A DNA stretch of 64,000 nt from Acholoe squamosa (Eukaryota; Annelida; Polychaeta; Phyllodocida; Polynoidae). Made by a program: the position numbers and the translations under genes. Of this stretch, positions 26,801 through 37,661 are shown in pieces. The stretch covers positions 23,503,495 to 23,567,494 of the forward strand of contig OX439048.1 of assembly GCA_949317995.1 (NCBI GenBank). The letters run 5' to 3'. Under the pieces are notes generated by a model, which did no database searches, was not told where the DNA came from, and worked only from the letters and a program-made list of their open reading frames with translations. Numbering within the stretch: position 1 is the stretch's first letter; each line of letters opens with the position of its first letter.

Positions 26801-29800
26801 TGAAATAGAAAAGCAGGGCCTGACAAATCAATTCAGAGGTGTGCCCACGGGTAAAAGGGCTAAAAAAGATGTGCCATATAAGGGAAAATTGTGTCCCACA
26901 TGAACAGCGAGAAATCTTTTTAGCAATGTACAAAATGCTTGCATTTTCACGCAATCAAAATTTTTGAACATTCAAAATGGATTTTTACAATTTTTTCTGT
27001 GTACACTGGCCACAACTTTTTTTTTTTTTAAATTTGTTATGCGCCCTGTGAATCTTTCTTGTGCTATGGCAGAGGTCAACAAATCACTTTGGAACCTCTG
27101 TGTCCACTGGGCACAATGGCAAACCAAAGTTGAGTTCAGCAAATAAATGCCACATGCCCAGCCCTTTGACTCGATATATAAGACTGGCTTGGCAGCTGTG
27201 TCCGCTGGACACAACGTGAAAAATAATTTGTGTCAAGAGAAATATTTTTTGTGTCCTGGGCACTGGCCACAGGTATTTGTCAAGCCCTGTATGTGTATGG
27301 GCACAAAAAAAAACAGGGATTTGTCGAGCCCTGGAAAGGCGTGACATTTGAACTTACCTTTATTTGATTCAGAGATATCCGAGCTTCCTGATTCTTCCCC
27401 ATCTTGTAATAAGGATGCCGGTAATCCCCGATCTCGTTGAAACGCTGATTTATGGAATGTAGCCATGGCAATAATTTTCCGTTTGTGATTACAAAGTTTG
27501 GTGAGATCATCATTGAGGGAGATTTCATTGCTATTCCACTGCTTAGATGCCACCTATAAAAGAAGGGAAAACGTATCATTTAGTGCTGCAATTTACTGAG
27601 CTCTTTATTATAACAGAGAGTGGGTGCCAGAGACTGATCATGAAATGTCCTTGTCAATTGTCTTCATACAATATGCAAAGTGGTATGAATATATAATCTA
27701 CCGGTAGTCACAGTCTAGTGATCTGGATGCATCAGACAGTATTGACACCGTTTTGAATCATAATTATCTTATCTACCGTAATCTCCCGTGTATAAGGCGC
27801 GTCTTATACGAGAGGTTTTAGTTCTTTCTGGATCCGCAAGGGCGAGATCAAGACCTTCATTTTGATATCTTACACGCCCATATAACCTCATTAGCTGAAT
27901 ACCGGGGTCTGGGGGGTCCATGCAACACATATGTTTTTAAATTTTCAAAATCCATTCAGTAGAACAAAAGTTATGAATTTTTTATTTTTCTGGTCAAATC
28001 TCTAAACTCTAGGTGCGCCTTATATGCGGGGTGCGCCTTATACGCGGGAGATTACGGTAGGTCCAGCAACCTTCTAAGTGACACATTGATTGGGCTGGAT
28101 CACAGTCTAGTGTAGATACAAGCAGTGACACTACCGTAATCTCCCGTGTATAAGACGCAGTGTGTGTATAAGACGCACCTAGAGTTTTGGATTATGCCCA
28201 AAAGAATGAAATATTCATAACTTTTCTTCTACTGAATGGATTTTCAAAATTTAAGAAGCTATGTGTAGCTCTGGCCTCTCAGACACCACTGGAGCCATCT
28301 ATGTCATAATATGACTTAGGGGGAGTGTAATATATCAAAATAAAGCTCTTGGTGTCCCCCTTGCGGATCCAGGGAGAACTAAAACCTCGCGTATAAGACA
28401 AGTCTTATACGCGGGAGATTACGGTACTAGATACCTATCTTAGCCTACTTACTCATGTATAATTAGCATATGAACATATGGACATTTTAGTACCCTATGG
28501 GTAATATTACCCCTGAACATATACGTTTGCCATATTACTGATTAACACGGCAAATGGGATGAAGTGTCTCCAGTTAATATCATATCATGATACATATTTC
28601 TGTAATGTGAGTGCTCGTGCCATCAACTTAGTGCGGATTTATCATCCTTCCTAAAGTATGAGGATTTTTGTTTTTCTTTTAATTATAGCAAGATCTTAAT
28701 CACACATGTACCTCCAATATTATGGCGCCAATATTATAATACAATGTATTAAGAATACCTGAGGTCATTAGGCCACACCAAAAAAATAAGTTGGTCTACG
28801 GATTTTTAAAGAATTTTTTTATGTCTAATGGATTCCTTGCTGGAAAAGTGAGGCGAGCGAAAAAAATTTATTTAAAAAAAAGAAAAAAAAGAAGAAATTT
28901 CTTGCCAAACATCACAAAGAGAAAACTTGTAGAAAGTGAAGCGAGCGAAATCCGTAGACAAGATTTTTTTCAAAGAAAAAAAAAATTTGTATTTCCGAAA
29001 ATATGGAGAGGGAAATCCATAGACCAACTTATTTTTTTGGTGTAGCCTTAAGCAAGGTAGAGTAGAAATAGACAAAAGAAAAAAAAGAAAAGAAAAGAAA
29101 AACGCCCTACCCTAATTTTTAGGGCATGTGGATCTTTTGTGATTAAACAAAGACCTCAATCATACATGTACCTCCAACTTTACCTGAAGCACTCAGGCCA
29201 CACCAAAAAAATAAGTTGGGTCTACGGATTTTGGTTTTGAAAAAATGGTGCGAGCGAGCAAAAAATTTTTTCTTTAAAGATTTTTTTGGAGTCCAATGGA
29301 TTCCTTGCTGGAAAAGTGAGGCGAGCGCAAAAAATTTATTTAAAAAAAAATAAAATTGCCAAACATCACAAAGAAAAGAAAACTTGTAGAAAGTGAAGCG
29401 AGCGGAATTCGTAGACAAGATTTTTTTCAAAGAGAGAAAAAAATTTGTATTTCCGAAAATATGGAGAGGGAAATCCGTAGAGCAAATTATTTTTTTGGTG
29501 TGGCCTCAACTTCTTTTTTTTTTTTTTTGACCTGGCCTAATGGTACATGGAAAACGTAGATCACTAGGGGGGTATTCCAAGGCTTCAGACTGTCACCATC
29601 TTATTTGAAACACAACTTTATCACTCTAATTGACTAAGGGACCATAGGGTAAAGCCCTTCCTAGGCTAGCACTAGTACATATTTTCTGTTAGCCAGTCTG
29701 GCGAATTTGCCTCATTTTTGATTAGCCAGATATGTAATCAATTAGCCAAATTGATCTGATCAACCTTCATATAATATTAGAACATATCATTTCTAGGTAC

Positions 29801-32800
29801 ATGTACCACAGAGTATTAACAAAGGTAGTGATATTTCAATATGATCAGACCTTTTAAATATCCCACTCCACTTTTGAATGGGGGTTTACATGCAGCTCAG
29901 TTCGGTGATAGAGCTCCACATAGATATGGATTTAATATAAGGCTAGGCATTAAAGGGTTCATCCACGTTTCTGAAAATTGTTGGTATTTTTTTCATGATG
30001 GAAGAAAGTGCAACAGTGTCTCTTCAGAAAACTGTGTTTGAAAGGGGACATGGCCAGCTACTCCCAGAAACATTGAGTAGGAGCTGAACTATCATAGAGG
30101 AATTGCGATAGGCTAGATTTGTGTATAGCCCTAAACAGATATTAAGCAATTTAATCATGAATCAGAAAATGTTTTATCAAGATTTTTAAAGAGAAAAATC
30201 ACAGAAATGTCATATTCATTTGTATGAAGAGGGAATGCATATGACTGGTTTTGTCATGTTATAAGCTTTCCAACGGTATGATACACTCTATATATCATAT
30301 TCCCAGTTGTGAATTGGGAGAAGGATTAGCCAGTCTGGCGAATCCAATGGGAAAATGGTTAGCCAAATTGTAGTTTGATTCGCCACTGGCGATCTGGCGA
30401 ATGGCTAGCGCGAGCCTAAGGCTTCTCATTCTTTTTCTCAGCTGTCAGTCTTTGTGAACAGGTTTTTTTTCACCATGCAGGACATTTGGTCCTGCAGAAT
30501 TTTAATTCTGGAAGGACCGAAATCTAATGAACACTACCTCATGACAGTTTTTGTTTCAAAAGAAATATCATTAGGAAAATATTCAATTCTAATCATTTAA
30601 TTCAAAAGGAATTTATGAGGAAAATTCAACGAAATGTTGCTTTTTGTTCTTTTACACTGTAAAAACCTTCATAATGGTCCAATTTGAAAGCCGTAAAATT
30701 TGAAAGATGCAAAAACTAAAGATCGCAGCCCGACATTTGGTCCAACAATCAGAGGGTCTCTGTCAGTCCGGCAGTCTTATTGGTGGCTAAAGTGGGTGTC
30801 TGGCATGTTTTCACAAAGACTGAGCAAAGCAGTCATGAATCCAGGCCTACATTATGAGCTGTACAGACATGCTACTGACACTGGCTGAAAAAAAAACAAC
30901 AACAGGATTTTGGTCATATTATCCAAGGAAATTAACACAATTATATCAGGCAGTTTCCAACAAAATCAGGAATTGTGACATCGCTGGCTGTAATGAAGTT
31001 ACTTGAGTTGAAATCATCAGCATTAACTTACCTGTGGGTCGAAGTTGAAGACCTTGTCCACTAGCAGGGGGCACTCTAAGCCGCACTTACAGGTGCCGTC
31101 AGTCTGCAGGTATTTAGTGGCATGCGTCAAGGAAGTTATCCGCACCCCACTGGCACTGTAGTAGGCCACTGCACCCGCTTCCACCACCCTGCGCCATCCA
31201 AAAGGCACTGTCACTGTGACTACAGACGTGGATGTGCTACTCACTCCCTGCTTACTGTGCTCAATGCCCCCTCCAGAGGGGGGCAGCGGGTGTTTGTCAT
31301 TACTCCCACTACCAGAGCAGGGTGGTGCCATATCCAGTCTGTGAGTATCTGCCGGGTGGTGGTGCGGGTGTTGGTGATGGTTGTCTGTGGGACAGGACGG
31401 AGATGACATGATAGGACATGGAGTCATTTTTGAGGTTCGATCATATACAGGCCCGCCGCCCATACCACCCCCGCGGTTCCCTGCCAGGAGAGCAGAAATT
31501 GCAGGGGTGGCAGAGGCTAGGCTTGACACACTAGATGTGGCAAGAGAGGTTGGAATGGTGCTGTTGTTGTGTGGTTGTTGGCTGCATCCTGAATGTGATA
31601 TTGCTGAAGTGGGTGAACATAGGTGTTTGGCCACAGCCAGGGATGACGGCTGCGGAGGCGACTGCATGGTAGCTAATGGCTGAGACTGATGTGGATTTCG
31701 TAAGGTTGGACACAAGGATGCATTCATCTCATTGGCAATATGTACAGCTGGGCCAGATTTTAAGCGACTAGTTAGAACAGGGTTTTGTAGAGCAGAGTGA
31801 CTAACAACAGGTGCTACGTGTGTCGTTGTGACTGCAGGCGATACGGCTGAGGCAGTCTGAGTCACAACGCTACTCGAGGTCACGTTTAACGTCACACCCG
31901 AGGATTGCATGGTCCTTATATGGTGTAACATTTGTTGGTTTTGAGGATGGTTGCCTTGTGAAAGAGCATGGTTTGCATGATGCGGCATGCCACCACCCAC
32001 ACTGTTGGTGGTACCATACCTCTGCTGCTGCTTTACTGAACCGGGACTAAATGGGTGAGGTAGGCCCCCTCGAGTCAACGTTTGTCTGTGCGGACCAATG
32101 CCTAGGTCTGTATCATTGTCCATTCCCCCCTCCATGGACATGGTGTTTGCACCTGTACCAGAGGAGTCAGTGTTGCCATCATATGGCCCCTGAGGCTGCA
32201 TCCCCATGGCAGCCTTACTATATGCATACTGCATGCCAGGAGACATGGTCGTAGGACCTGCGCCGGCACCCCCCGCTGCCGATGCGGCCACTGCCAAAGT
32301 CCTAAAGTCTGGTAATTGTTTTGTAGATGAGGACATGGGATGATTCATCTGGTTAAGGTTCACTGTAGCCATCCCATGTTGTTGTTGTTGTTGTTGTTGT
32401 TGTTGGTAGTGTGTCTGAGGTGCTCTATGTTGAGATTGTTGTTGTGTGTGTGCGGCATGTAGCTGAGACGGTTGTAATTGCGAGGCATTGGCGGCTTCCA
32501 AGGCGGCCATGTTGGCCTGACGTTGGTATGACTTAATACTGGGAGAGTAGCCGTGTTGCGACATAGTGGGGCTGGTGTGCTGCATCTGCTGGTGGGTGTG
32601 GCCCTGTGGCGGGGGCGGCGACATTAAACATGGGTTAGGTGGAGACCCCATGTATTGGTGATGCTGCTGTGAGTGTTGTTGTTGCGGTTGATGGTGGTGT
32701 TGTGGATGGTGAGGTGGGTGATGTGGCATTTCAGCGTACTGTTGTGCCACATAGTGCCCATGCACATTGACCATCCCGGCCTGCTGTTGACTGCCGCCAC

Positions 32801-33494
32801 CTCCACCGCCAGCCATCATATGAGACATTCCTTGAGGCTGCATGTGGCTCCCTCCCGGCACCATACCGCCAGCACGGTTTGCTGCTGCCATGGCCCCCAC
32901 ATTATGCTGCATTTCATGCTGCATCATGTTGCCATACTGATTCATCCCCTGGCCTCTGTATGCTCGGCCCATTCCCATCCCTGCACTTCCAGCATTACCA
33001 TGCCCCATCATGCCTGGTGACTTGTACATCCCCATATTGTGTGGTGGCATCCCGCCTGCTGTGTTACCATGGATACCACTGCCTGTGTTGCTATGGATAC
33101 CCGGTGGAGACCCCATCATCTGGTTGTATCCAGGCCCCTCCATGGGCCCTGTGTAGCCCTTCATGCCTGGCTGCGACGGTTGCTGGTGTTGTGGATTTCC
33201 ATGGTACATGTTGCCATGGTGACCAGTCATGGCGTAGTACGCTGACTGGTCAATGACCTTATTGCCCCCTCCAAGGTCATTGTCGCTGACATGGTTGTGC
33301 TGAAGCCCCATGTGGCCTATCCCAGGATTCCCTGGAACCTCCATCGTCTGTGTTTAGATGACAGACGGATGAAGGTCTTGGTGGTTACCCTGGCACCGTA
33401 TGTCCATCACATGTTGAGGGATGGGGTAGAGTCTATGCCTATGATGCAGTCATCCATCGGAGATTGGCAAATGTCCCCACCCATGAAGCTGAGC
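17635..33494 (-). CDS. MBD5/6: MBD5/MBD6-family chromatin protein, whole gene with six coding exons
   Basis: The coding exons on the minus strand are 33344-31032, 27553-27358, 26538-21418, 19403-19237, 18959-18847 and 17872-17635. All junctions are AG/GT and the phases join without a break, giving 2,715 residues and a TAA stop. The hallmarks are an MBD (about residues 715-795) with DGTCKCGLECPLL and KVFNFDP, the conserved TKLCNHKRKIIAMATFHKS block, a FPASSLLSAAARAQ block as in vertebrate MBD5, and a PWWP domain near the C terminus. In the known family the MBD fold does not read methyl-CpG but docks to the PR-DUB (BAP1-ASXL) H2A deubiquitinase, so a nuclear chromatin role is inferred. The 5' leader starts at an acceptor at about 33494 and holds an in-frame stop before the chosen ATG. 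The length far exceeds vertebrate MBD5 (about 1,500) and MBD6 (about 1,000). Orthology is sure; exon edges are by eye. Confidence 0.93.
18005..18780. repeat. Dispersed repeat with GGCCAGAGG motifs, second copy
   Basis: This lies in the last intron of MBD5/6 and runs up to, but not into, exon 5. It shares CCATCGGCCAGAGG-type segments and the GACTTTTTTTT run with 13205-13735. The middle part is unlike the first copy and contains AAGGCCCATGTCACATGTCG. Boundaries were not defined. Confidence 0.45.
18847..18959 (-). CDS. MBD5/6: MBD5/6 coding exon 5: C-terminal half of the PWWP domain
   Basis: This exon encodes VRWFGDHSFTQVEPDALKTL followed by a helical, His- and Arg-rich stretch ending KYRR. The WFGDHSFTQV core is the usual middle of a PWWP domain, with the aromatic-cage Trp and Phe. 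The donor is GTATGT. It joins the next exon in phase. Confidence 0.93.
19237..19403 (-). CDS. MBD5/6: MBD5/6 coding exon 4: N-terminal half of the PWWP domain
   Basis: This exon encodes residues of about 2544-2599. It contains DIGDVVWGPIRGFPSWPGKV, the beta-barrel start of a PWWP domain with the motif present as SWPG. PWWP domains bind methylated histone H3 tails and DNA. The acceptor TTTTCCCTAG and the donor GTAAGT fit, and the phases agree on both sides. Confidence 0.95.
19537..19831. mobile_element. Family A MITE (long internal form)
   Basis: It begins TACCGTAATCTCCCGCGTAT and ends GCGATTACGGTA with TA at both ends. The interior includes TTCATAACTTTGGTTCTACT and a CCCCCTTGTGGAT block, both shared with the copies at 27774, 28132 and 56397. 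It lies in an MBD5/6 intron. Confidence 0.85.
19879..20174. mobile_element. Family H (Harbinger-like) MITE
   Basis: GGCCACACCAAAAAAATAAG ends are inverted at the right, with TAA on both flanks (19876-19878 and 20175-20177). It is intronic in MBD5/6. Confidence 0.8.
20175..21417. other. Intronic DNA with an unclassified repeat around 20325-21190
   Basis: A near-palindrome ACTAGTGGCTTCGCCACTAG lies at 20331-20350. GACGAAGCAACCCC followed by a TATATA run lies at about 21167-21195. Ends of this style occur on dispersed elements, but I could not classify it. The MITE at 20942-21114 sits inside. A degenerate ACCTTATA stretch follows to exon 3. Confidence 0.35.
20942..21114. mobile_element. CAGGGATG-ended MITE with 6-bp duplication
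   Basis: It starts CAGGGATGTAAGTC and ends GACTTACATCCCTG in inverted orientation. TATCTG flanks both sides (20936-20941 and 21115-21120). A relative with an AATCTA duplication lies at 35754-35899. It is likely hAT-like. Confidence 0.75.
21418..26538 (-). CDS. MBD5/6: MBD5/6 coding exon 3: 5.1-kb disordered central exon
   Basis: One exon of 5,121 nt encodes about 1,707 residues, mostly disordered. Landmarks are the FPASSLLSAAARAQ block (about 25006-25063), a His/Gln-rich tract (about 24705-24840), a Lys/Arg patch reading KPKRRRERTRK (about 23350-23395), Met/Gln-rich stretches that look like activation-domain or prion-like sequence, and a very acidic C-terminal third (Asp/Glu/Thr, about 21440-22150). 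The acceptor at 26539-26540 and the donor GTGAGT fit. The frame is open throughout, which supports an intact gene. Confidence 0.92.
26539..27357. other. MBD5/6 intron 2, nothing beyond decayed repeats
   Basis: The intron runs between AG and GT sites that fit on the minus strand. Near 26820-27340 a phrase around CTGTGTCCACTGGGCACA and GTGTCCTGGGCACTGGCCAC recurs in degenerate form. This suggests an old repeat. Confidence 0.4.
27358..27553 (-). CDS. MBD5/6: MBD5/6 coding exon 2: end of the MBD region
   Basis: The 196-nt exon encodes residues 772-836. It includes SLNDDLTKLCNHKRKIIAMA and ATFHKS, the most conserved block after the MBD core in MBD5/6 proteins. The acceptor TTTTATAG and the donor GTAAGT fit. 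It ends after one base of a codon, which joins in phase to the next exon. Confidence 0.94.
27774..28059. mobile_element. Family A MITE (long form)
   Basis: It starts TACCGTAATCTCCCGTGTAT and ends GGGAGATTACGGTA. It is in inverted internal orientation relative to the next copy at 28132. TA lies at both ends. It is in MBD5/6 intron 1. Confidence 0.85.
28132..28426. mobile_element. Family A MITE (long form)
   Basis: It starts TACCGTAATCTCCCGTGTAT and ends GGGAGATTACGGTA. It lies 72 bp from the previous copy in the opposite internal orientation. The pair could form a large hairpin if transcribed in the MBD5/6 pre-mRNA. Confidence 0.85.
28771..29047. mobile_element. Family H MITE, TTA duplication
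   Basis: GGCCACACCAAAAAAATAAG and its inverted copy are flanked by TTA on both sides (28768-28770 and 29048-29050). It is intronic in MBD5/6. Confidence 0.8.
29196..29505. mobile_element. Family H MITE, TCA duplication
   Basis: It has the same ends as the copy at 28771 and is flanked by TCA (29193-29195 and 29506-29508). The adjacent insertion of two copies at different target triplets confirms the 3-bp target duplication. Confidence 0.8.
29654..30422. mobile_element. Diverged TIR element with TAGCCAGTCTGGCGAAT motifs
   Basis: The left end (around AAGCCCTTCCTAGGCTAGCA) and the right end (GCTAGCGCGAGCCTAAGGCTT, read in reverse) are imperfect inverted copies. TTAGCCAGTCTGGCGAAT occurs inside both ends. 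No coding region is seen. It lies in MBD5/6 intron 1. Confidence 0.5.
30423..31031. other. Rest of MBD5/6 intron 1, nothing recognised
   Basis: This ends at the exon 1 donor. A short inverted motif around GGACATTTGGTCC and AATTTTAATT is present at 30480-30520. No gene is seen. Confidence 0.4.
31032..33344 (-). CDS. MBD5/6: MBD5/6 coding exon 1: long N-terminal extension and most of the MBD
   Basis: This exon encodes residues 1-771 and ends at CAG followed by GTAAGT. The first 710 residues or so are low-complexity: rich in Met, Gly, His, Gln, Ser and Pro, with a run of nine Gln and several His-Pro-Gln tracts. The last 57 or so are the MBD core, starting FGWRRVV and holding TCKCGLECPLLVDKVFNFDP. 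In vertebrate MBD5/6 the MBD sits at the very N terminus, so the long extension is unusual. The ATG was chosen because an in-frame TAA lies a few codons upstream in the leader. Confidence 0.93.
33407..33484 (-). CDS. Upstream open reading frame in the MBD5/6 leader, 25 codons
   Basis: The ATG at 33484-33482 opens a 25-residue frame (MGGDICQSPMDDCIIGIDST, then PSLNM) that ends 62 nt before the main start. It lies in the same exon, downstream of an acceptor with a good pyrimidine tract at about 33495. Such frames usually lower translation of the main product. No expression evidence exists here. Confidence 0.5.
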   Translation of the reverse strand: MGGDICQSPMDDCIIGIDSTPSLNM

Positions 33495-34973
33495 CTGTGG
33501 AATAGAAGAAAGGCTTTATTAGGTATAGCTTTTCTTTTTATCAGCTTATATATACATCTTCTTTTGCACATGTACAAAAAAAAATATATGTACATCTTCA
33601 ATTTAATTTTTTTTTTTCCAAATTAGACTCAATGCTCTGCCATTTATGAAATGTTCAACGAGTTCAAGTTCAAGTTTCAAGTTTGGAAAGGTTTTTATTT
33701 CTGGATAATATCACAGGTTCACTTTGCAGTGATCTACCTGCATAAAATACCCAGCAAGTAGCTGTATGCGACTACCTGAGTATAATAGAACAGGATTTTA
33801 CTTAACTTTTTATAGTATGGCATACATGAAAAGATCCGATATGAGGTATAGACATAATGTATGTATGGTAATCAACAAGCTAGATACACTATTTCATTTG
33901 AATGACACAAACATGAACTTCAGTACATTGTATGAGATGCTCTCATGGCGATACAACATCAACATGACAATACATAAACACTATCACAAGGACAAAACGA
34001 ATATAGACAACTACAAGGTAGACATTGGACAGCTGGTGCTATCTTCATACATAGAATAGCTAGTGCCAATTTTATGCAAAACTGTATACCTACGTTATAC
34101 CTAAGCATCTCCTAACATGATAGTTCTATGTTCATACAAGAGGTTTAACTGATCGGACCTCTAGGTGGTGTAAAAGAAAGCCACTAGTTTCTTTGTGACA
34201 ACTTTTTTTAACTGCTGTTTATCCACTAACCATCTGATTGTGTGGTGGAGGCCATTCCATTGTAAATGGGCTTGGTATACTGGGTCATTTATGAGATTGG
34301 TTAACTTGGGGGATGCCTGCAGAATAGTGGGGGCTTGCACTGCCCGAGTATTTGTGGATTTCAAGACTAGTGATTGTCCCGAAAAAAACTAATCTGTGGC
34401 AAAGAGTAACTTGGAGGTAGATCCTCCTAAGATCCACCGGTAACATTTTTGCTTTAACATACAATTGCTTGACCCTTTCGTCTCTGGGGTCCCTTATAAA
34501 GAAGATAGCACGTTGGAGGATGTAGAGCAAGCTCTAGACTTTGTCTCTGCATTCAACTGTGATTGGAGCATTTCCATTGGATGCTTAGTGCAAAACGTGT
34601 CCACTGACGATGGGATGCAAACCCACGCGGCTAGGAAATGACTGGGGGCCAGTTCCCTCTTTACCCACTAGTTTAGTATAGGTGTTGTTCTGTTATCATA
34701 ATATTCTGCTAGTTACAAACATGCACACCATTTATACTGATAACAATCGATGGAGATTTATAATAGATTGGCTTATATATTGAATAAACTCATTTGATGG
34801 TCCGAACATGCTAAATATCTATCAAAATGTGAAGGAAACTGGGTGCTGGGGGAATCTGGTCACATGACCCCCTATTTGCCAATCAGTGAGCCTACAGCAA
34901 TGTTACGGGTTGCACCCAATCAACTTCTCCGGCTACCTAGTTTGGTGGGCAAACTAAGCCTTCTCCCCTAGGT

Positions 34974-35187
34974 TACCAGCGCGCGTATAAGAGGCATCCC
35001 TAACTTGCCAATGTCTGTTTCGCGTATAAGACTCACCTCTACAGGCTGAATTTTGTAAGATTAGTACATTTCTATAGTAAAATTACCCCTCGTATAAGAC
35101 GCACCCCTAACTTGAGAGTAAGCTATAAGACCCAGCAGCATTTTGTTTAGCGTATAAGACGCGTCTTATACGCGGGAGATTACGGTA
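34974..35187. mobile_element. Family A MITE (short internal form)
   Basis: The right end reads CGCGGGAGATTACGGTA; the left end is worn (TACCAGCGCGCGTATAAG). The interior matches the copy at 4945, including the CCCAGCAGCATTTTGTTTAG block. Confidence 0.75.
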
Positions 35188-35753
35188 GGTCTGTAAGTCC
35201 AAAACCAAAATGATGAAAAAAAAAAGTGAATAAAACATTTCTCCCCCAATCCGTTGTCCCAAGAAAGTCATAAATGACCACACTTAGGCAAATTTATCAA
35301 ATTGAAGCTAATTATGTCAGGAGTGTGCTCAACATACCCTGGTAGAACCATCTGCATTTGAAGCTGAATTCAGTCTATGGCCACACCAGATATTAATTTT
35401 AACTTGATTAAATACAACTATCGTATGCATACAGAAATATGGACAAAAAAGGTCAGCAAAAAGCAATAAAAGTATTAAATGGCAGCCAGCATTTTCTTTC
35501 ATACTCTTCCTTTTGACAAAAGAAATCTCATGTCTGTACTTATATGACCTTATAACAAGTATCATAAGACTAATTAGCGACATGTCTCTGCTGGCTCTTT
35601 AATCAGATCGTCTGGCAAGGACTGTGGGGGTATGAATATCTGAGTTTCTTTTCTTTTAGAGCAATATTTTTTTTTGTCTAGGCAGTTGCAAAACAGGACA
35701 TTTATTATCTTGAATCCATTTTCAAAAGTAACAATTATAATTCGAGTAATCTA

Positions 35754-35899
35754 CAGGGATGCAAAGTCCCTGAGGCTGAAAATCCCTGAAATGCTAAATA
35801 AGAACCCAGATGATTATAGATTTTGTATATGAATGTATGGGGCTTTGGAACTTGAAAATCCCTGAAATCAGGAAAATTCCCTGAAGACTTCTACCCCTA
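35754..35899. mobile_element. CAGGGATG-ended MITE, 6-bp duplication
   Basis: It starts CAGGGATGCAAAGTCCCTGA and ends GAAGACTTCTACCCCTA. AATCTA lies on both sides (35748-35753 and 35900-35905). It is a relative of 20942-21114. Confidence 0.65.
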
Positions 35900-37080
35900 A
35901 ATCTACATTCCAAATGGACAACGAGTGTTGAAGCGATATCGCACGTAACTCGGAAAGCTTTGGTCTGGCCATTTTGACACTGTAGTGACCGCAATGCGAA
36001 AGACTAACAGGTCTATTGCGGGCCCGCCATGTTGGATTTTGCCATCAACCGGCTATGTCGAATTGATTGTTATATTTTTATGTGTATACAGAGAGAAATG
36101 TCTAAACTTTTTGACACTATAGTGACAGCAAAGAAGAAACGTACTCCATATGTATTGCGCGCTCTTTGGTTTCTTTGTCGTCATTTGGCTATGTTGTACT
36201 ACTGTGGCAAATTTTCTCAAATAATTTTAAATCATATTAATTATGTCTCTTTTGCATGGATCCATCTTCTTCTCCCTATACTCTAACATTTTATCAAATT
36301 TAATTCAATAACCACCATGTTTGTATCAAAGTGAGACGCAATCGGAATGTCGTAAAAGTTCAGCCGCTTGGACAATTTTTGGCAAAAACTTTCCGAGACG
36401 AACACGAATCGTATAACCGAGGATTATAGCACCAGATTGAATTATTTTTAATGCGTATACAGAGAGAAATGTCCAAAAGAACCATAGAAACAAGATTAAC
36501 ATGCAATAGATCATTTTCCATTACATTCTTATCACGTATGTGACACCAAACCCACCCGGACCTGACACCCAGAATGACACCTCCATAGAAAACCATTGAG
36601 TGCACCAAGCGTCTAAGTTGGATTTCAGGTGACCTACTTTTTTTTCAAACCTAAATTTTACAAAGATTAGAATCTTATAAGAGGTAAATGTTACACCTCC
36701 ATGATCCTGAATATGTACTCTATCACATGACAGGTTTCATTTCATCTCATATTTAATGATTTTCCTGTAATTTGAGCTCAAACTCAACAACCTCTTCGCA
36801 AAAAAATGCTCACTTCCAGTCTTAAAAGTTTTGTCTGCCCCTACCCGTCTCTTAAAACTTGGCTTTCCGAGTTAACAACTCTAAGGATTCTGCCCTTCCC
36901 CCCCCGTAATTTTTAGGTCCCAAAGTTTGATTTGAAATAGGTCTTCTATGACTATAGAAAAAAAAATCAATTCTGTCGAACCATCTTTGAAATCTGTCCA
37001 ATAGTCCCAGCCAAATCTGTCCATTTTTCTGGCTAGCACGAAACTTTATGCATGAAAGCTAAACCTAGGCCAAAAAGATA

Positions 37081-37340
37081 AATTGTTTGTTTCAGGTAAC
37101 GTGCTGACAAAAATTAGGTAGGGTAGGTCGGATTTTTCTTTTTTAATTCCGAATTTATTTATTTTTAAAAACTGCTATAAAGACATGCGATGAGCCACAG
37201 CGAATCATGGTGACTCACAGAAGATCAAACTGACTAAAAAATAACCAAAAAAATTCTTTCTTAAATGAAGAAAAATGTCCAGGTTCGGCCCTGTTTTGCT
37301 AGCCTAGTAGGTAGGGTCAGCTGACCTGAAACAAACAATT
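37081..37340. mobile_element. MITE with AATTGTTTGTTTCAGGT ends
   Basis: The 17-bp inverted ends are perfect (AATTGTTTGTTTCAGGT and its complement). Inside lie AAAATTAGGTAGGGTAGGTC motifs, also present in the copies at 41069-41303 and about 41386-41450. No coding region is seen. Confidence 0.7.
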
Positions 37341-37661
37341 AATTTTTTTTTGCCTAATTAAATCTAGATACCATATCCTCTCTGTCAACTGACTTTAAAG
37401 AGAACATGCCATATCAGATACAGCGGGTGGGGAAAAGAGGTGTTGGTCTATAAATTAGACTCTTTTACAAATTTGGGGTGCAAATTCCACGCCCTCTCCC
37501 ATGGTTAGTCAAAAGTAGACCAGAGGAGGCCAAGTTTTCCTGTAATCGGGTTGAAATAAAACAGTTTAAACGAAAAAAAATTATCCACTGACCCAGACTC
37601 TCTAGGAGTACAATAGGACTTGGGTCAGTAGCAGCGTGGGTTAAGGACCATTCACACTACT

